Assembly: GCF_019797825.1 (NCBI RefSeq)
Contig: NZ_CP081855.1
Coordinates: 1 to 64,000 of the forward strand
Length of the DNA: 64,000 bases
Reading direction: 5' to 3'
Origin: Limosilactobacillus panis
Lineage (GTDB): Bacteria > Bacillota > Bacilli > Lactobacillales > Lactobacillaceae
A model generated the notes under the pieces. That model was not told where the DNA came from. It did not search any database and was given only the letters and a program-made list of their open reading frames with translations. Made by a program: the position numbers and the translations under genes. How positions within the stretch are numbered: the stretch's first letter is position 1; each line of letters begins with the position of its first letter. Below are positions 1 through 10,124 of this stretch, piece by piece.

Positions 1-1311
1 TTGACTGAGCTCGATTCTCTGTGGGAAGCGATCCAAAATTCTTTTCGTCAATACACCGGTCAGGTGACTTTTGACAATTTTATTGCTCCGGCAAAACCGA
101 TTTCTCTCTCGCAAAATCGTCTAGAAATTGAACTACCGACGCCAATGCACCGGGATTTCTGGAATAAAAACCTAACGGAAAAGCTCAAGGAGTACGTCCA
201 GCGTGAACTGGGCCGCTCTGTTGAGCCTGTTTACGTTTTAACGGGAGAAAAAGCAAAATCACCAACCCCACAAAATGTTGCGGGATCAACATCAAACATC
301 CCATTAAATCCGTACTATAACTTTGAGACCTTCGTTGTCGGCGACGGCAACAAAATTGCCCACGCTGCCGCCCTTAACGCTGCGGAACGTCCCGGCTATA
401 TGAATCCCCTCTTCATTTACGGAGGTGTTGGTCTCGGTAAGACCCACTTAATGGAAGCCATTGGTAACTACATGCTTAAGATTAACAAAAACGCCCGTGT
501 TAAGTACGTTACCAGCGAAGAATTTACGAATGACTTCATTAATTCAATTCAAAAAAGAACGACTGAGCAGTTCCGGGAAGAATACCGGAACCTCGATCTC
601 CTACTAATTGACGATATCCAGTTCCTTGCTGACAAGGAAGGAACGCAGATTGAATTTTTCAATACCTTCAATACCCTTTACGACCAGCAAAAGCAAATCG
701 TTTTAACTAGTGACCGGATGCCACGAGAGATCCCTGAACTGCAAGACCGGCTGGTTTCTCGCTTTATGTGGGGGATGCCCGTTGAAATTACGCCACCCGA
801 CTTGGAAACCCGGATTGCCATTCTGCGGAGTAAGGTTGAAGAGGACCACATCGACATTGGCAATGACACTTTGAACTACATTGCGGGCCAGATTGATACA
901 AATGTCCGGGAACTTGAAGGGGCCTTGACCAAGGTCCAGGTCTATGCCGACCTTAGTAATGAGATTATCACCCCCCACCTTGCATCCCGGGCGCTCAAGG
1001 ACTTCCGCCACTCAACCAAGCACCAGATTACGGTCGACGAGATTCAAAAACAGGTGGCCTCCTTCTATAACATTACCCAAGCTGACATTATGGGTAAGAA
1101 GCGGGTCAAGCAAATCGTAATGCCCCGGCAGATTGCAATGTACTTGACGCGTGAGCTGACGGACTACTCCCTACCTAAGATTGGTAAGGAATTCGGCGGT
1201 AAGGATCACACGACCGTTCTTCACGCAATTGATAAAATTGAAGCATCCGCCAAGGACGACTCCCAACTCCAAAAGGATATTCATAAGCTCAAAGACCAGC
1301 TCCAAGCTTAG
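1..1311 (+). CDS. dnaA: Chromosomal replication initiator DnaA
   Basis: Binds DnaA boxes at oriC and opens the origin. The 436-residue protein has the full family layout: N-terminal interaction domain (about 1-85), a short linker, an AAA+ domain with Walker A GGVGLGKT (141-148) and Walker B LLLIDD (about 201-206), and a C-terminal helix-turn-helix with the DnaA signature GGKDHTTVLHA. Translation begins with TTG at the first base of the window, and the N-terminus MTELDSLWEA fits the family, so the window was probably numbered from dnaA. Its own promoter and any upstream origin boxes lie outside. dnaN follows after an origin-like spacer. Identity is certain from motifs and context. Confidence 0.98.
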   Translation: MTELDSLWEAIQNSFRQYTGQVTFDNFIAPAKPISLSQNRLEIELPTPMHRDFWNKNLTEKLKEYVQRELGRSVEPVYVLTGEKAKSPTPQNVAGSTSNIPLNPYYNFETFVVGDGNKIAHAAALNAAERPGYMNPLFIYGGVGLGKTHLMEAIGNYMLKINKNARVKYVTSEEFTNDFINSIQKRTTEQFREEYRNLDLLLIDDIQFLADKEGTQIEFFNTFNTLYDQQKQIVLTSDRMPREIPELQDRLVSRFMWGMPVEITPPDLETRIAILRSKVEEDHIDIGNDTLNYIAGQIDTNVRELEGALTKVQVYADLSNEIITPHLASRALKDFRHSTKHQITVDEIQKQVASFYNITQADIMGKKRVKQIVMPRQIAMYLTRELTDYSLPKIGKEFGGKDHTTVLHAIDKIEASAKDDSQLQKDIHKLKDQLQA

Positions 1312-1487
1312 TTGTGGATAAGTGCAGAAGTTATCCCAAAACTTATCCACAAGTTATCAACAAGTAAAAATGCTTGTTATAATAGTCTTAACGGACTTTT
1401 CCACAGGATTAACAGGTCCTACTACGACTACTATTTTTAAACTATAAAATATATTTATATATAACAGCACAAAAGGAGTGTCATTCT
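1312..1487. other. oriC: oriC element: DnaA boxes, DnaA-trio and AT-rich unwinding region
   Basis: The dnaA-dnaN spacer holds 9-mers matching TTATCCACA: a perfect inverted copy at 1313-1321, a perfect direct copy at 1343-1351, and near matches at 1331-1339, 1354-1362 (TTATCAACA) and 1397-1405 (TTTTCCACA). After the last box comes CTACTACGACTACTA (1419-1433), a run of CTA/CGA triplets of the kind described in Bacillus subtilis as DnaA-trios, and then a strongly AT-rich stretch to about 1470. The order box, trio, AT-rich DNA matches the basal unwinding part of Firmicutes origins. A TATAAT at 1378-1383 may belong to a dnaN promoter. Function is inferred from motif order; the upstream half of the origin is not in the window. 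Confidence 0.85.
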
Positions 1488-2630
1488 ATGAATTTCACAA
1501 TCAACCGTCCAGCATTCATTAGTCAACTAAATAATGTTCTCCGGGCAATTTCATCTAAAACCACGATTCCAATCCTAACGGGCTTAAAGATGGTCGTTGA
1601 CAATGACCGAATTATTCTTACTGGCAGTAACTCAGACATTACAATTGAAAGCGTCATTGATGCTAGTAATGAAGATTACGGTTTAACAGTTAAAGAGACC
1701 GGCGCCATTGTGTTACCTGCCCGTTTCTTCAGCGAGATTGTTAAAAAGCTGCCAGACAAACAAGTAACTATTGAAATTACAAACGGCTTCCAGGCAGAAA
1801 TTACCTCCGGAACCGCTAAGTTTCAAATTAACGGCCAGGACGCCGAAAACTTCCCCCACCTGCCAGAAATTGAATCTGACAATACCATTACCGTCCCTAA
1901 CGATGTTCTTCGCGAAGTGATTCGTCAAACGGTCATTGCCGTTTCTAAACAGGAAAGCCGACCGATTCTTGCCGGAGTCCACTTTACCTTAAAGGATGGT
2001 CTCCTGACGGCAGTCGCTACTGACAGTCACCGCCTAGCACAACGTAAAGTGGCCTTGGAAAATGTCGACAGCAGCATGAACTTTGACATCATTATTCCGG
2101 GGAAGAGCTTGGATGAGCTTTCGGGAATGGTTAGTGACGTTAAGGAAGATATCAAGCTGCAGGTTAGCGAAAATCAGGTTCTTTTTATCTTTGGCAACAC
2201 CCACTTCTTCTCCCGCCTGCTAGAAGGCAACTACCCAGAAACTAGCCAGCTGATCCCGACGACCGCTGATACAACGATGGAAGTTGAAGCGGGTACCTTC
2301 CAGGCATCAATTGAACGTGCTTCCTTGCTGTCCCACGAAAGCCGGAACGACGTTGTTAAGTTGACCATCCAGCCGGGATCGAATCGTGTCCAGATTAGTA
2401 GTGATTCCCCAGATATCGGAACGGTTGAAGAAGAGGTCGCCACGACCGCTTTAGATGGTCAAGATCTTGAGATTTCCTTTAACCCGAACTACATGAAGGA
2501 CGCTTTACGGTCATTTGGCCAGGCCACCATCAAGATTTCCTTCACTTCTCCACTGCGGCCATTTACCTTGGTGCCAACGGAAGATACGGAAAACTTTGTT
2601 CACCTGATTACCCCTGTGCGGACGTTCTAA
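1488..2630 (+). CDS. dnaN: DNA polymerase III sliding clamp, beta subunit
   Basis: Ring-forming processivity clamp of the replicative polymerase. The 380 residues match the usual length of three tandem clamp folds. The N-terminus MNFTINRPAFISQLNNVLRA and C-terminal LVPTEDTENFVHLITPVRTF are typical of Lactobacillales clamps, the end carrying the TP-R family tail. A strong ribosome site, AAAAGGAGTG, lies eight bases before the ATG. It follows dnaA across the origin spacer and ends at a strong hairpin terminator, so it is probably not co-transcribed with yaaA-recF. Confidence 0.97.
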   Translation: MNFTINRPAFISQLNNVLRAISSKTTIPILTGLKMVVDNDRIILTGSNSDITIESVIDASNEDYGLTVKETGAIVLPARFFSEIVKKLPDKQVTIEITNGFQAEITSGTAKFQINGQDAENFPHLPEIESDNTITVPNDVLREVIRQTVIAVSKQESRPILAGVHFTLKDGLLTAVATDSHRLAQRKVALENVDSSMNFDIIIPGKSLDELSGMVSDVKEDIKLQVSENQVLFIFGNTHFFSRLLEGNYPETSQLIPTTADTTMEVEAGTFQASIERASLLSHESRNDVVKLTIQPGSNRVQISSDSPDIGTVEEEVATTALDGQDLEISFNPNYMKDALRSFGQATIKISFTSPLRPFTLVPTEDTENFVHLITPVRTF

Positions 2631-2652
2631 CATAAAATTAGTGAAATAATTT

Positions 2653-2692
2653 AAAATGCCCTTGACCACATCTCGTGGCCAAGGGCATTTTG
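2653..2692 (+). terminator. Rho-independent terminator after dnaN
   Basis: Near-perfect hairpin: AAAATGCCCTTG and an inner CCAC pair with GTGG and CAAGGGCATTTT around a TCT-type loop. The arms begin with A and end with T runs, so it could stop transcription from either side. Confidence 0.85.
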
Positions 2693-2822
2693 CGTTGGTA
2701 AATTCGGTCTCAAATAATTTTATTTGTAAATTGAGCCACTTTGCCCCCATTTTGATAAAAAAGCCTCGAAAAAGTCTGATTGGCTGAGATGGGCTATGAC
2801 GGCCATTTTCGCTTGTGATTGT

Positions 2823-2830
2823 GGTATAAT
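2823..2830 (+). promoter_or_regulatory. Extended -10 promoter for yaaA-recF-gyrBA
   Basis: TGGTATAAT combines a TGn extension with a perfect -10 hexamer, 27 bases before the yaaA TTG start. No clear -35 is visible at the expected distance, as is common with extended -10 promoters. It follows the dnaN terminator and is the only obvious promoter before the yaaA-recF-gyrB-gyrA run. Confidence 0.6.
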
Positions 2831-2856
2831 ATAAAGCGTAAAGTAGGTGAAATGTT

Positions 2857-3078
2857 TTGGAAGCTAAAAAAGTTGTAATCGACCGCCCTTACATCACCTT
2901 GGGCCAGGTCCTTAAAGAAGAGGGCGTGATTCCCACTGGTGGTGCTGCTAAGTGGTACTTAAAAGAAAACACGATTTTAGTTAATAACAAAGCTGATGAT
3001 CGGCGGGGCCGGAAGTTGTATCCTGACGACCTGGTTACCCTTCCCGACGGCCACCAGCTCCAGATTGAAAGTAAGTAG
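2857..3078 (+). CDS. yaaA: S4-domain RNA-binding protein YaaA
   Basis: A 73-residue protein with one S4 fold: residues 1-45 hold the pattern ITLGQVLKEEGVIPTGGAAK followed by ENTILVNN and RRGRKLYPDD, typical of the YaaA/RlbA group found between dnaN and recF in Firmicutes. It starts with TTG behind a TAGGTGA ribosome site; no in-frame ATG gives a full S4 domain. Probably an RNA or ribosome-associated protein, although the exact target is not known for the family. It ends 10 bases before recF, so the two are almost certainly co-transcribed. Confidence 0.9.
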   Translation: MEAKKVVIDRPYITLGQVLKEEGVIPTGGAAKWYLKENTILVNNKADDRRGRKLYPDDLVTLPDGHQLQIESK

Positions 3079-3088
3079 GAATCAGTAA

Positions 3089-4210
3089 ATGATTCTGACA
3101 GAATTGCACCTGCGTCATTTCCGCAATTACGAGGATCAAACAGTCCATTTTGCGCCGGGAGTGAACGTCCTGATTGGCCGGAATGCACAGGGGAAGACGA
3201 ATATGTTAGAGGCAATTTATGCGCTGTCACTGACCCGGAGCCACCGGACCAACAATGACCGGGAACTCATCAATTGGCAATCCCAGACCGCAACAATCAG
3301 TGGGGTCGTGCAAAGGGCAACCGGGAAGGTGCCCTTAGAACTGCAGTTTACCAAGGAGGGTAAGCGGGCCAAGGTGAACCACCTTGAGCAGGCGCGTTTA
3401 TCTCAATACATTGGTAACCTGAACGCCATCCTGTTTGCACCGGAGGACTTATCACTGGTCAAAGGGGCTCCGTCCTTACGCCGTCGGTTTATGGATATGG
3501 AATTCAGTCAGATGAGTAGCAAGTACTTATACGATGCCAGCCAGTTCCGGACCCTCCTGCGCCAGCGCAATAAGTACCTCAAACAGTTGAAATATGGTCA
3601 ACAGCATGACCAGGTCCTATTGGACGTTTTATCAGACCAGTTGGCCGCGTATGGTGCCGAGGTGATTGTTGCCCGGCATCATTTTTTACAGCAATTGGAG
3701 AAGTGGGCGGCTGACCTCCACTACCAGATTTCGCTGCACAAGGAGGAACTGCGGCTAGTCTACGCGACCCAGCTCAAGGTTGGTGATGAGACGACAGTTG
3801 ACCAGGCCTACCAGCAGTTGTTGACGATTTACAAGGAAAATAAGGCCAAGGAAATCGACCAGGGGAGCACAATGTATGGTCCCCAGCGTGATGACATCCG
3901 CTTCATGGTTAACGGGAAAAACGTCCATTCGTTTGGCTCCCAAGGACAGCAGCGGACCACGGCACTATCCGTCAAGCTGGCCGAGATTGACCTGATGAAA
4001 TCGCAGACGGGAGAATACCCATTATTACTGTTGGATGATGTCTTGTCGGAACTGGACACGGTCCGGCAGACTCACCTGTTAAAGGCGATTCAGAATAAAG
4101 TTCAGACATTTCTGACGACCACCAGCCTGAGTGATGTTGCCCGTCAGCTAATCAACGAACCGACGATCTTCAAAATAAAGGACGGTACATTAATTAAGGA
4201 GGAAGCATAG
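3089..4210 (+). CDS. recF: DNA replication and repair protein RecF
   Basis: SMC-like ATPase that loads RecA at gaps with RecO and RecR. The 373 residues start [19 protein letters not shown], with Walker [11 protein letters not shown] near residue 30, and near the C-terminus carry the ABC-type signature [19 protein letters not shown] and Walker [14 protein letters not shown]. Its TAG stop shares one base with the GTG start of gyrB, indicating translational coupling in a yaaA-recF-gyrB-gyrA operon. Confidence 0.97.
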   Translation: MILTELHLRHFRNYEDQTVHFAPGVNVLIGRNAQGKTNMLEAIYALSLTRSHRTNNDRELINWQSQTATISGVVQRATGKVPLELQFTKEGKRAKVNHLEQARLSQYIGNLNAILFAPEDLSLVKGAPSLRRRFMDMEFSQMSSKYLYDASQFRTLLRQRNKYLKQLKYGQQHDQVLLDVLSDQLAAYGAEVIVARHHFLQQLEKWAADLHYQISLHKEELRLVYATQLKVGDETTVDQAYQQLLTIYKENKAKEIDQGSTMYGPQRDDIRFMVNGKNVHSFGSQGQQRTTALSVKLAEIDLMKSQTGEYPLLLLDDVLSELDTVRQTHLLKAIQNKVQTFLTTTSLSDVARQLINEPTIFKIKDGTLIKEEA

Positions 4211-6156
4211 TGAGCGACGAACAAAAAGAAACGAAAGCGCAACTAGCGAGTGAATACGATGCCAGCCAAATTCAGGTCTTAAAGGGACTAGACGCGGTCC
4301 GGAAACGTCCCGGGATGTACATCGGATCGACCTCAGCCCAGGGCCTCCACCACCTGGTATGGGAAATCGTTGATAACGGGATTGACGAAGCCTTAGCTGG
4401 TTTCTGTGACGAAATCAACGTTGAGGTCAACCCGGACAACAGTATCACGGTCAAAGACAACGGGCGTGGTATCCCGGTTGACATCCAAGAACAAACTGGT
4501 AAACCCGCTTTGGAAACGGTCTTCACGGTTCTGCATGCCGGTGGTAAGTTCGGCGGTGGCGGCTACAAGGTTTCCGGTGGACTCCACGGTGTGGGGGCCT
4601 CAGTTGTTAACGCCCTGTCAACCGAGCTGGACGTTAAGGTTGCCCGGCAAGGCAAGCGCTACTACATGGACTTTGACCACGGCCACGTTAAGACGGCGAT
4701 GAAGGTGATTGACGACCACCTTCCGGAAAACGAACACGGGACCACCGTTCACTTCAAGCCGGACCCGGCAATCTTCCGGGAAACCACGACCTACAATATC
4801 AAGACCTTGACCACCCGGCTGCGGGAACTGGCCTTCTTGAACAAGGGCCTTAAGATTACCATTGAAGATAAGCGGGAAGAAAACCCCAAGCGGAAGGAAT
4901 TCCACTACGAAGGTGGGATTCGTCACTATGTTGACTTCCTAAACGAAGACAAGACGACCCTTTTTGAACCCCCAATCTACGTTGAAGGGAAGGAAAATGG
5001 GATTACGGTTGAAGTGTCTTTGCAATACACCGACTCTTACCGCAGTGAACTTTTGACCTTCACCAACAACATCCACACCTACGAAGGGGGAACCCACGAG
5101 ACCGGCTTTAAGATGGCTCTGACGCGGGTGATCAACGACTACGGTCACAAGGCGGGAATCTTAAAGAGCAACGAGACCTTGTCTGGTGATGACGTCAGAG
5201 AAGGGATGACAGCAGTTGTCTCCATCAAGCACCCGGACCCGCAGTTTGAAGGTCAGACGAAGACCAAGCTGGGGAATTCTGATGCCCGGACCGCCACCGA
5301 CCATGTTTTTGCGGCCACCTTTAACCGCTTCTTACTCGAACATCCCGACGAGGCCCGGCAGATCATCGAAAAGGGACAATTAGCCTCTAAGGCCCGGGTT
5401 GCCGCTAAGCGGGCCCGGGAAGTTACCCGGAAGAAGAGTGGGCTGGAGATTTCCAACCTGCCCGGGAAGCTGGCCGACAACACCAGTAAGGACCCGAACA
5501 TTTCGGAACTGTTTATCGTCGAAGGGGATTCCGCCGGTGGTTCTGCTAAGCAGGGACGGTCGCGGTTGACCCAGGCAATTCTACCAATTCGGGGGAAGAT
5601 TTTAAACGTTGAAAAGGCCACCCTGGACCGGGTCCTGGCCAACGACGAAATTCGGTCTCTCTTCACGGCTCTGGGAACCGGCTTTGGGGATGACTTCGAC
5701 ATTACCAAGGCCAACTACCACAAGCTGATCATCATGACCGATGCCGATGTCGACGGGGCCCACATTCGGACCCTGCTCTTGACCTTAATCTACCGTTTTA
5801 TGCGGCCAATGATCACCCACGGCTATGTCTACATTGCCCAGCCGCCGCTATACCAAGTCCGGCAAGGGAAATTTGTTAAGTACATCGAAAGTGATGAGGA
5901 ACTGCAGCAGGTCGTTAGCTCCCTGCAACCAAGCCCGAAGCCAGTCATTCAACGGTACAAGGGGCTTGGTGAAATGGACGCCGAACAGCTGTGGGAAACC
6001 ACGATGGACCCTGCTAACCGGCACCTGCTCCGCGTTCAACTAGACGACGCTGAACAGGCTAACCAGATTTTCCCAATGCTGATGGGAACCAAGGTTGGTC
6101 CACGGCGGGACTTTATTGAGCAAAACGCTAAGTTTGTTGAAAACCTTGACCTCTAG
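4210..6156 (+). CDS. gyrB: DNA gyrase subunit B
   Basis: ATPase subunit of gyrase, which introduces negative supercoils. The 648 residues contain the GHKL ATPase motifs ([21 protein letters not shown] and [14 protein letters not shown]), the transducer domain, and a TOPRIM domain with [13 protein letters not shown] and [15 protein letters not shown]. The C-terminus [10 protein letters not shown] is typical. The GTG start overlaps the recF stop by one base, and gyrA follows 31 bases later. Confidence 0.98.
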   Translation: MSDEQKETKAQLASEYDASQIQVLKGLDAVRKRPGMYIGSTSAQGLHHLVWEIVDNGIDEALAGFCDEINVEVNPDNSITVKDNGRGIPVDIQEQTGKPALETVFTVLHAGGKFGGGGYKVSGGLHGVGASVVNALSTELDVKVARQGKRYYMDFDHGHVKTAMKVIDDHLPENEHGTTVHFKPDPAIFRETTTYNIKTLTTRLRELAFLNKGLKITIEDKREENPKRKEFHYEGGIRHYVDFLNEDKTTLFEPPIYVEGKENGITVEVSLQYTDSYRSELLTFTNNIHTYEGGTHETGFKMALTRVINDYGHKAGILKSNETLSGDDVREGMTAVVSIKHPDPQFEGQTKTKLGNSDARTATDHVFAATFNRFLLEHPDEARQIIEKGQLASKARVAAKRAREVTRKKSGLEISNLPGKLADNTSKDPNISELFIVEGDSAGGSAKQGRSRLTQAILPIRGKILNVEKATLDRVLANDEIRSLFTALGTGFGDDFDITKANYHKLIIMTDADVDGAHIRTLLLTLIYRFMRPMITHGYVYIAQPPLYQVRQGKFVKYIESDEELQQVVSSLQPSPKPVIQRYKGLGEMDAEQLWETTMDPANRHLLRVQLDDAEQANQIFPMLMGTKVGPRRDFIEQNAKFVENLDL

Positions 6157-6187
6157 TCGGGGATAGTACGAAAAAGGAGGAACGACA

Positions 6188-8701
6188 TTGGCTGAAGACA
6201 TGTCAAATAATCGAATTACGGACGTTAAACTGACGAGCCAGATGAAGAATTCATTCCTGGACTATGCCATGAGTGTTATCGTCTCCCGGGCCCTGCCAGA
6301 CGTTCGTGATGGATTGAAGCCCGTTCAGCGACGAATCTTGTACGGGATGAACGAGCTGGGGGTTACCCCGGATAAGCCTTATAAGAAGTCTGCCCGGATT
6401 GTCGGGGATGTCATGGGGAAGTTTCACCCCCACGGTGACTCCTCCATTTACGAAGGGTTGGTCCGGATGGCCCAGGACTTTAGTTACCGTTACATGCTGG
6501 TTGATGGTCACGGTAACTTCGGTTCGGTCGACGGTGATAGTGCGGCCGCCATGCGGTATACCGAAGCGCGGATGAGCAAGATCGCGGTGGAAATGCTGCG
6601 GGACATCAATAAGGACACCGTTGATTTCCAACCAAACTACGATGGGACCGAGAAGGAGCCCGTCGTCTTACCGGCCCGCTTCCCGAACCTCTTGGTCAAC
6701 GGGGCTTCCGGGATTGCCGTCGGGATGGCGACCAACATCCCGACCCACAACCTCGGTGAGGTCATCAGTGCTATCCACATGCTGATGAAGAACCCGGACG
6801 TGACGATTCCAGAACTGATGAAGGTCCTCCCTGGTCCAGACTTCCCGACCGGTGGGGTTGTCATGGGCAAAGCGGGCATTCGCAAAGCTTATGAGACCGG
6901 CCGGGGCAGCATCATTGTGCGGGCCAAGGTTGATATTGAAGAGCAAAAGAACGGTAAGCAACGAATCATTGTTCACGAAATTCCGTACATGGTTAACAAG
7001 GCTAACCTGATTAGCCGGATTGCTGAACTGGCTCGAAACAAGGAAATCGACGGGATCACCGACGTTAACGATGAAACCGACCGGGACGGGATGCGGATCG
7101 TAATCGATGTCCGGCGCGACGCCAGTGCGGAGGTCATCCTAAATAACCTCTACAAGATGACCTTGATGCAGACGACCTTCAACTTCAACATGCTGGCAAT
7201 TGTCAACGGGGCGCCAAAGATTCTCAGTCTGAAGCAGATTCTGGAATACTACCTGGAGCACCAGGAAAGCGTCGTTCGTCGGCGGACCCAGTTTGAGTTG
7301 AAGAAGGCTCAGAGTCGGGTCCACATTGTTGAGGGGTTACGGATTGCCCTGGACCACATCGACGAAATCATTAATATCATTCGCCAGTCCCAGACCAGTG
7401 AGGTTGCCAAGAGCCAGTTGATGAACAACTACGGCCTTTCTGACCGGCAAGCCCAGGCCATCTTAGACATGCGGCTGGTCCGGCTGACCGGCTTGGAACG
7501 GGAAAAGATTGAGGCCGAGTACAAGAAGCTGATGGCCGCCATCGCCGACTACAAGGACATCCTGGCCCACAAGGAACGGATCAATCAGATTATTTGTGAT
7601 GAACTGATGGAAATCCAAAAGAAGTTTGGCGACAAGCGGCGGACCGAGTTGCAGGTTGGTGACATTACCAACATTGAAGACGAAGACCTGATTGAGGAAC
7701 AAGACATCATTGTGACCCTGACCCATAACGGCTACATCAAGCGCCTGCCGGTAGACGAATTCAAGTCCCAGCACCGTGGTGGCCGGGGTGTCAAGGGGAT
7801 GGGCGTTCATAACGACGACTTCATCGAGCAGCTGATTTCCAGCTCAACTCATGACCTCCTCCTCTTCTTCACCAATTCTGGAAAGGTTTACTCCATGAAG
7901 GGGTACGAGGTTCCCGAATACGGGCGCTCTGCCCAGGGGATTCCAATCATCAACCTCTTAAACATCGACAGCAAGGAAAAGATCAGTGCGGTTATCAATG
8001 TCTCCCATAAGACCAACGATGACGACAAGTACCTCTTCTTTACGACCAAGTATGGGACTGTTAAGCGGACGGCGGTGCCAGAGTTCAAGAACATCCGGAG
8101 CAACGGTCTGAAGGCCATCAACCTCCACGATGGGGATGAACTAATGGACGTTGCCGTAATTAAGGACAGTCAACCGATGATTATCGGAACCCACCACGGT
8201 TATGCCCTGAGCTTCAACTCCGATGTTGTCCGGTCAATGGGCCGGAGTGCGGCCGGTGTCCGGGGAATTCGCCTTCGTGATGACGACTACGTAATTGGCG
8301 CGGCTCCGCTGAATAAGGACTCTAATGTTTTAGTAATTAGCGAAAACGGCTTTGGAAAACAAACGCCGGCTAAGGATTACCCAATCAAGGGCCGGGGCGG
8401 TCTCGGTGTGAAGACCGTCAACGTGACGAAGAAGAATGGTCCACTGGTCGGGATGACGACCGTGAACGGGGACGAGGACATCATGCTGGTCACTGACCAG
8501 GGTGTCATCATCCGCTTCGGCATCGAGAGCGTATCACAAACCGGTCGGGCAGCTGTCGGTGTCCACTTGATGAAGATGGATAATGGCGCCAAGGTTGCCA
8601 CCATGGCTAAGGTGGAGAAGGAAACTGATGACGACAGTGACCAGACTAGCGATGACCAGGAAGAAGCTAATAACCAAGTAAGTGAAGAAAATCCGGAATA
8701 A
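6188..8701 (+). CDS. gyrA: DNA gyrase subunit A
   Basis: DNA-cleaving subunit of gyrase, 837 residues. The TTG start sits behind a strong AAAAGGAGG site. The quinolone-resistance region reads [17 protein letters not shown] with the usual Ser and Glu, so no classic resistance change is seen. The catalytic tyrosine lies in [10 protein letters not shown]. The C-terminal beta-pinwheel contains the gyrase-specific GyrA box ([10 protein letters not shown]), which separates it from ParC. An acidic tail of about 25 residues follows. Last gene of the operon before a hairpin. Confidence 0.98.
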   Translation: MAEDMSNNRITDVKLTSQMKNSFLDYAMSVIVSRALPDVRDGLKPVQRRILYGMNELGVTPDKPYKKSARIVGDVMGKFHPHGDSSIYEGLVRMAQDFSYRYMLVDGHGNFGSVDGDSAAAMRYTEARMSKIAVEMLRDINKDTVDFQPNYDGTEKEPVVLPARFPNLLVNGASGIAVGMATNIPTHNLGEVISAIHMLMKNPDVTIPELMKVLPGPDFPTGGVVMGKAGIRKAYETGRGSIIVRAKVDIEEQKNGKQRIIVHEIPYMVNKANLISRIAELARNKEIDGITDVNDETDRDGMRIVIDVRRDASAEVILNNLYKMTLMQTTFNFNMLAIVNGAPKILSLKQILEYYLEHQESVVRRRTQFELKKAQSRVHIVEGLRIALDHIDEIINIIRQSQTSEVAKSQLMNNYGLSDRQAQAILDMRLVRLTGLEREKIEAEYKKLMAAIADYKDILAHKERINQIICDELMEIQKKFGDKRRTELQVGDITNIEDEDLIEEQDIIVTLTHNGYIKRLPVDEFKSQHRGGRGVKGMGVHNDDFIEQLISSSTHDLLLFFTNSGKVYSMKGYEVPEYGRSAQGIPIINLLNIDSKEKISAVINVSHKTNDDDKYLFFTTKYGTVKRTAVPEFKNIRSNGLKAINLHDGDELMDVAVIKDSQPMIIGTHHGYALSFNSDVVRSMGRSAAGVRGIRLRDDDYVIGAAPLNKDSNVLVISENGFGKQTPAKDYPIKGRGGLGVKTVNVTKKNGPLVGMTTVNGDEDIMLVTDQGVIIRFGIESVSQTGRAAVGVHLMKMDNGAKVATMAKVEKETDDDSDQTSDDQEEANNQVSEENPE

Positions 8702-8711
8702 AAAGGTGTAA

Positions 8712-8756
8712 ATCCTGAAAAATGCGTATTTAATAAGTGACCGCATTTTCAGGATT
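8712..8756 (+). terminator. Probable terminator after gyrA
   Basis: ATCCTGAAAAATGCG pairs with CGCATTTTCAGGAT around a loop of about 15 bases. The following stretch (TTATCGTTATCG) is only moderately T-rich, so termination strength is uncertain. Confidence 0.6.
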
Positions 8757-8771
8757 TATCGTTATCGTCGC

Positions 8772-8800
8772 TTGTTTTATACTTGTATTTATGCTATATT
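8772..8800 (+). promoter_or_regulatory. Promoter for rpsF-ssb-rpsR
   Basis: TTGTTT and TATATT are separated by 17 bases. The roughly 80-base leader that follows, with TCTCCTT and AAGGAGA stretches able to pair, could hold the S6:S18 autoregulatory site known in bacteria, but I cannot confirm its conserved core by eye. Confidence 0.55.
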
Positions 8801-8890
8801 TTATATCTGTGAGTATACGTACAGACGTCTACTCTCCTTGTTCTTCTTTACTTTAAGGAGAACCAGAGTCCATAAGGAGGTGTAACATTC

Positions 8891-9187
8891 ATGGAAACAC
8901 GTAAATATGAAATTACTTACATCATTCGTCCTGACATCGAAGAATCAGCTAAGAGTGAACTGGTTGACCGGTTTGACAAGGTGCTGACGGACAATGGTGC
9001 AACCATCGCTGAATCAAAGGACTGGGATACTCGTCGCTTTGCTTACCCAATCAACAAGTACACTGAAGGTACTTACCACGTAATTACCTTGACTACTGAT
9101 TCTGACGAAGCATTGAACGAATTTGACCGTCTTTCAAAGTTCAGTGACGATATCCTACGTCACATGATCGTTAAGCTTGATGCTTAA
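8891..9187 (+). CDS. rpsF: 30S ribosomal protein S6
   Basis: Binds the central domain of 16S rRNA together with S18. At 98 residues it has the family length, the N-terminal [18 protein letters not shown], and the conserved [20 protein letters not shown]. An AAGGAGG site precedes the ATG. First gene of the rpsF-ssb-rpsR operon, which makes S6, SSB and S18 from one transcript in most Firmicutes. Confidence 0.98.
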   Translation: METRKYEITYIIRPDIEESAKSELVDRFDKVLTDNGATIAESKDWDTRRFAYPINKYTEGTYHVITLTTDSDEALNEFDRLSKFSDDILRHMIVKLDA

Positions 9188-9221
9188 TAGATTGTCATTT
9201 TAATAGAGAGGAGAACGATCT

Positions 9222-9797
9222 ATGATTAATCGTGCAGTCTTAACTGGGCGTTTAACGCGAGATCCTGAGTTGCGGTACACTACAAGCGGGACGGCAGTGG
9301 TATCCTTTACCCTCGCCGTTGATCGTCAGTTCCGGAACCAAAATGGGGAACGGGATGCTGACTTCATTAATTGCGTCATCTGGCGTAAGTCCGCGGAAAA
9401 CTTTAGCAACTTCACACACAAGGGTTCACTTGTTGGTATCGAGGGCCGGATTCAAACCCGGAACTACGAGAACCAACAGGGTAACCGTGTCTACGTTACT
9501 GAAGTAGTGGTTGATAACTTCGCATTGCTTGAGTCCCGGAAGAATAGTGGGATGAATCAGCAGGGTGGCCAGCAACCATTTAGTAATGGCAACAATCAAC
9601 CGTTTGGTGGTCAACCCCAGCAATTCGGTGGTAATCAACCGCAAACTAATAATGCTCCTCAAGGGAACCCATCACCTGACAATGGTGGCTTTGGTGGCAA
9701 CAGCAATGCCCCAACCAGCAACGCGCCATTCTCACCCGACAGTAACAATGACGGGGAACAAAAGATTGACGTTTCTGATGATGAGTTACCATTCTAA
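9222..9797 (+). CDS. ssb: Single-stranded DNA-binding protein
   Basis: Protects single-stranded DNA and recruits replication and repair enzymes. An OB-fold covers residues 1-105 ([45 protein letters not shown]). A low-complexity Gln/Asn/Gly-rich linker follows, and the protein ends in the acidic tip DVSDDELPF that contacts partner proteins. The 191-residue length reflects the long linker. It lies between rpsF and rpsR with short spacers and its own GAGAGGAG site. Confidence 0.97.
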   Translation: MINRAVLTGRLTRDPELRYTTSGTAVVSFTLAVDRQFRNQNGERDADFINCVIWRKSAENFSNFTHKGSLVGIEGRIQTRNYENQQGNRVYVTEVVVDNFALLESRKNSGMNQQGGQQPFSNGNNQPFGGQPQQFGGNQPQTNNAPQGNPSPDNGGFGGNSNAPTSNAPFSPDSNNDGEQKIDVSDDELPF

Positions 9798-9829
9798 ATA
9801 AATCTTTTACCAGATAGGAGGGTAATTTC

Positions 9830-10066
9830 ATGGCACAACAACGTCGGGGCGGTCGTCGTCGTCGCAAGGTCGACTTCATCGCCGCTAACCACATTGAATA
9901 CATCGATTACAAAGATACTGACTTATTACGGCGGTTCATCTCCGAACGGGGTAAGATTTTACCACGCCGGGTCACTGGTACCAGTGCTAAGAACCAACGT
10001 AAGTTAACTATCGCTATCAAGCGTGCACGGATTATGGGTCTTTTGCCATTCGTTGCTGAAGACTAA
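9830..10066 (+). CDS. rpsR: 30S ribosomal protein S18
   Basis: Small 78-residue ribosomal protein that pairs with S6 on 16S rRNA. It has a basic N-terminus ([11 protein letters not shown]) and the family core [34 protein letters not shown]. The ATG is preceded by GATAGGAGGG. It closes the operon and is followed by a strong terminator. Confidence 0.98.
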   Translation: MAQQRRGGRRRRKVDFIAANHIEYIDYKDTDLLRRFISERGKILPRRVTGTSAKNQRKLTIAIKRARIMGLLPFVAED

Positions 10067-10071
10067 TTCGT

Positions 10072-10116
10072 AAAAAAAGCCCTAGCGTTCGTTTTTTCGA
10101 ATGCCAGGGCTTTTTT
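10072..10116. terminator. Bidirectional terminator between rpsR and the convergent MFS gene
   Basis: GCCCTAGCGTTCG pairs with CGAATGCCAGGGC around a T-rich loop. An A run precedes it and a T run follows, so it can serve rpsR on the plus strand and the transporter on the minus strand. Confidence 0.85.
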
Positions 10117-10124
10117 GTATTCCA

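Noticed and set aside
8801..8890. Leader peptide before rpsF (GTG-started short frame)
   Set aside because: No ribosome site and no residue bias; at most a ribosomal-protein leader RNA.
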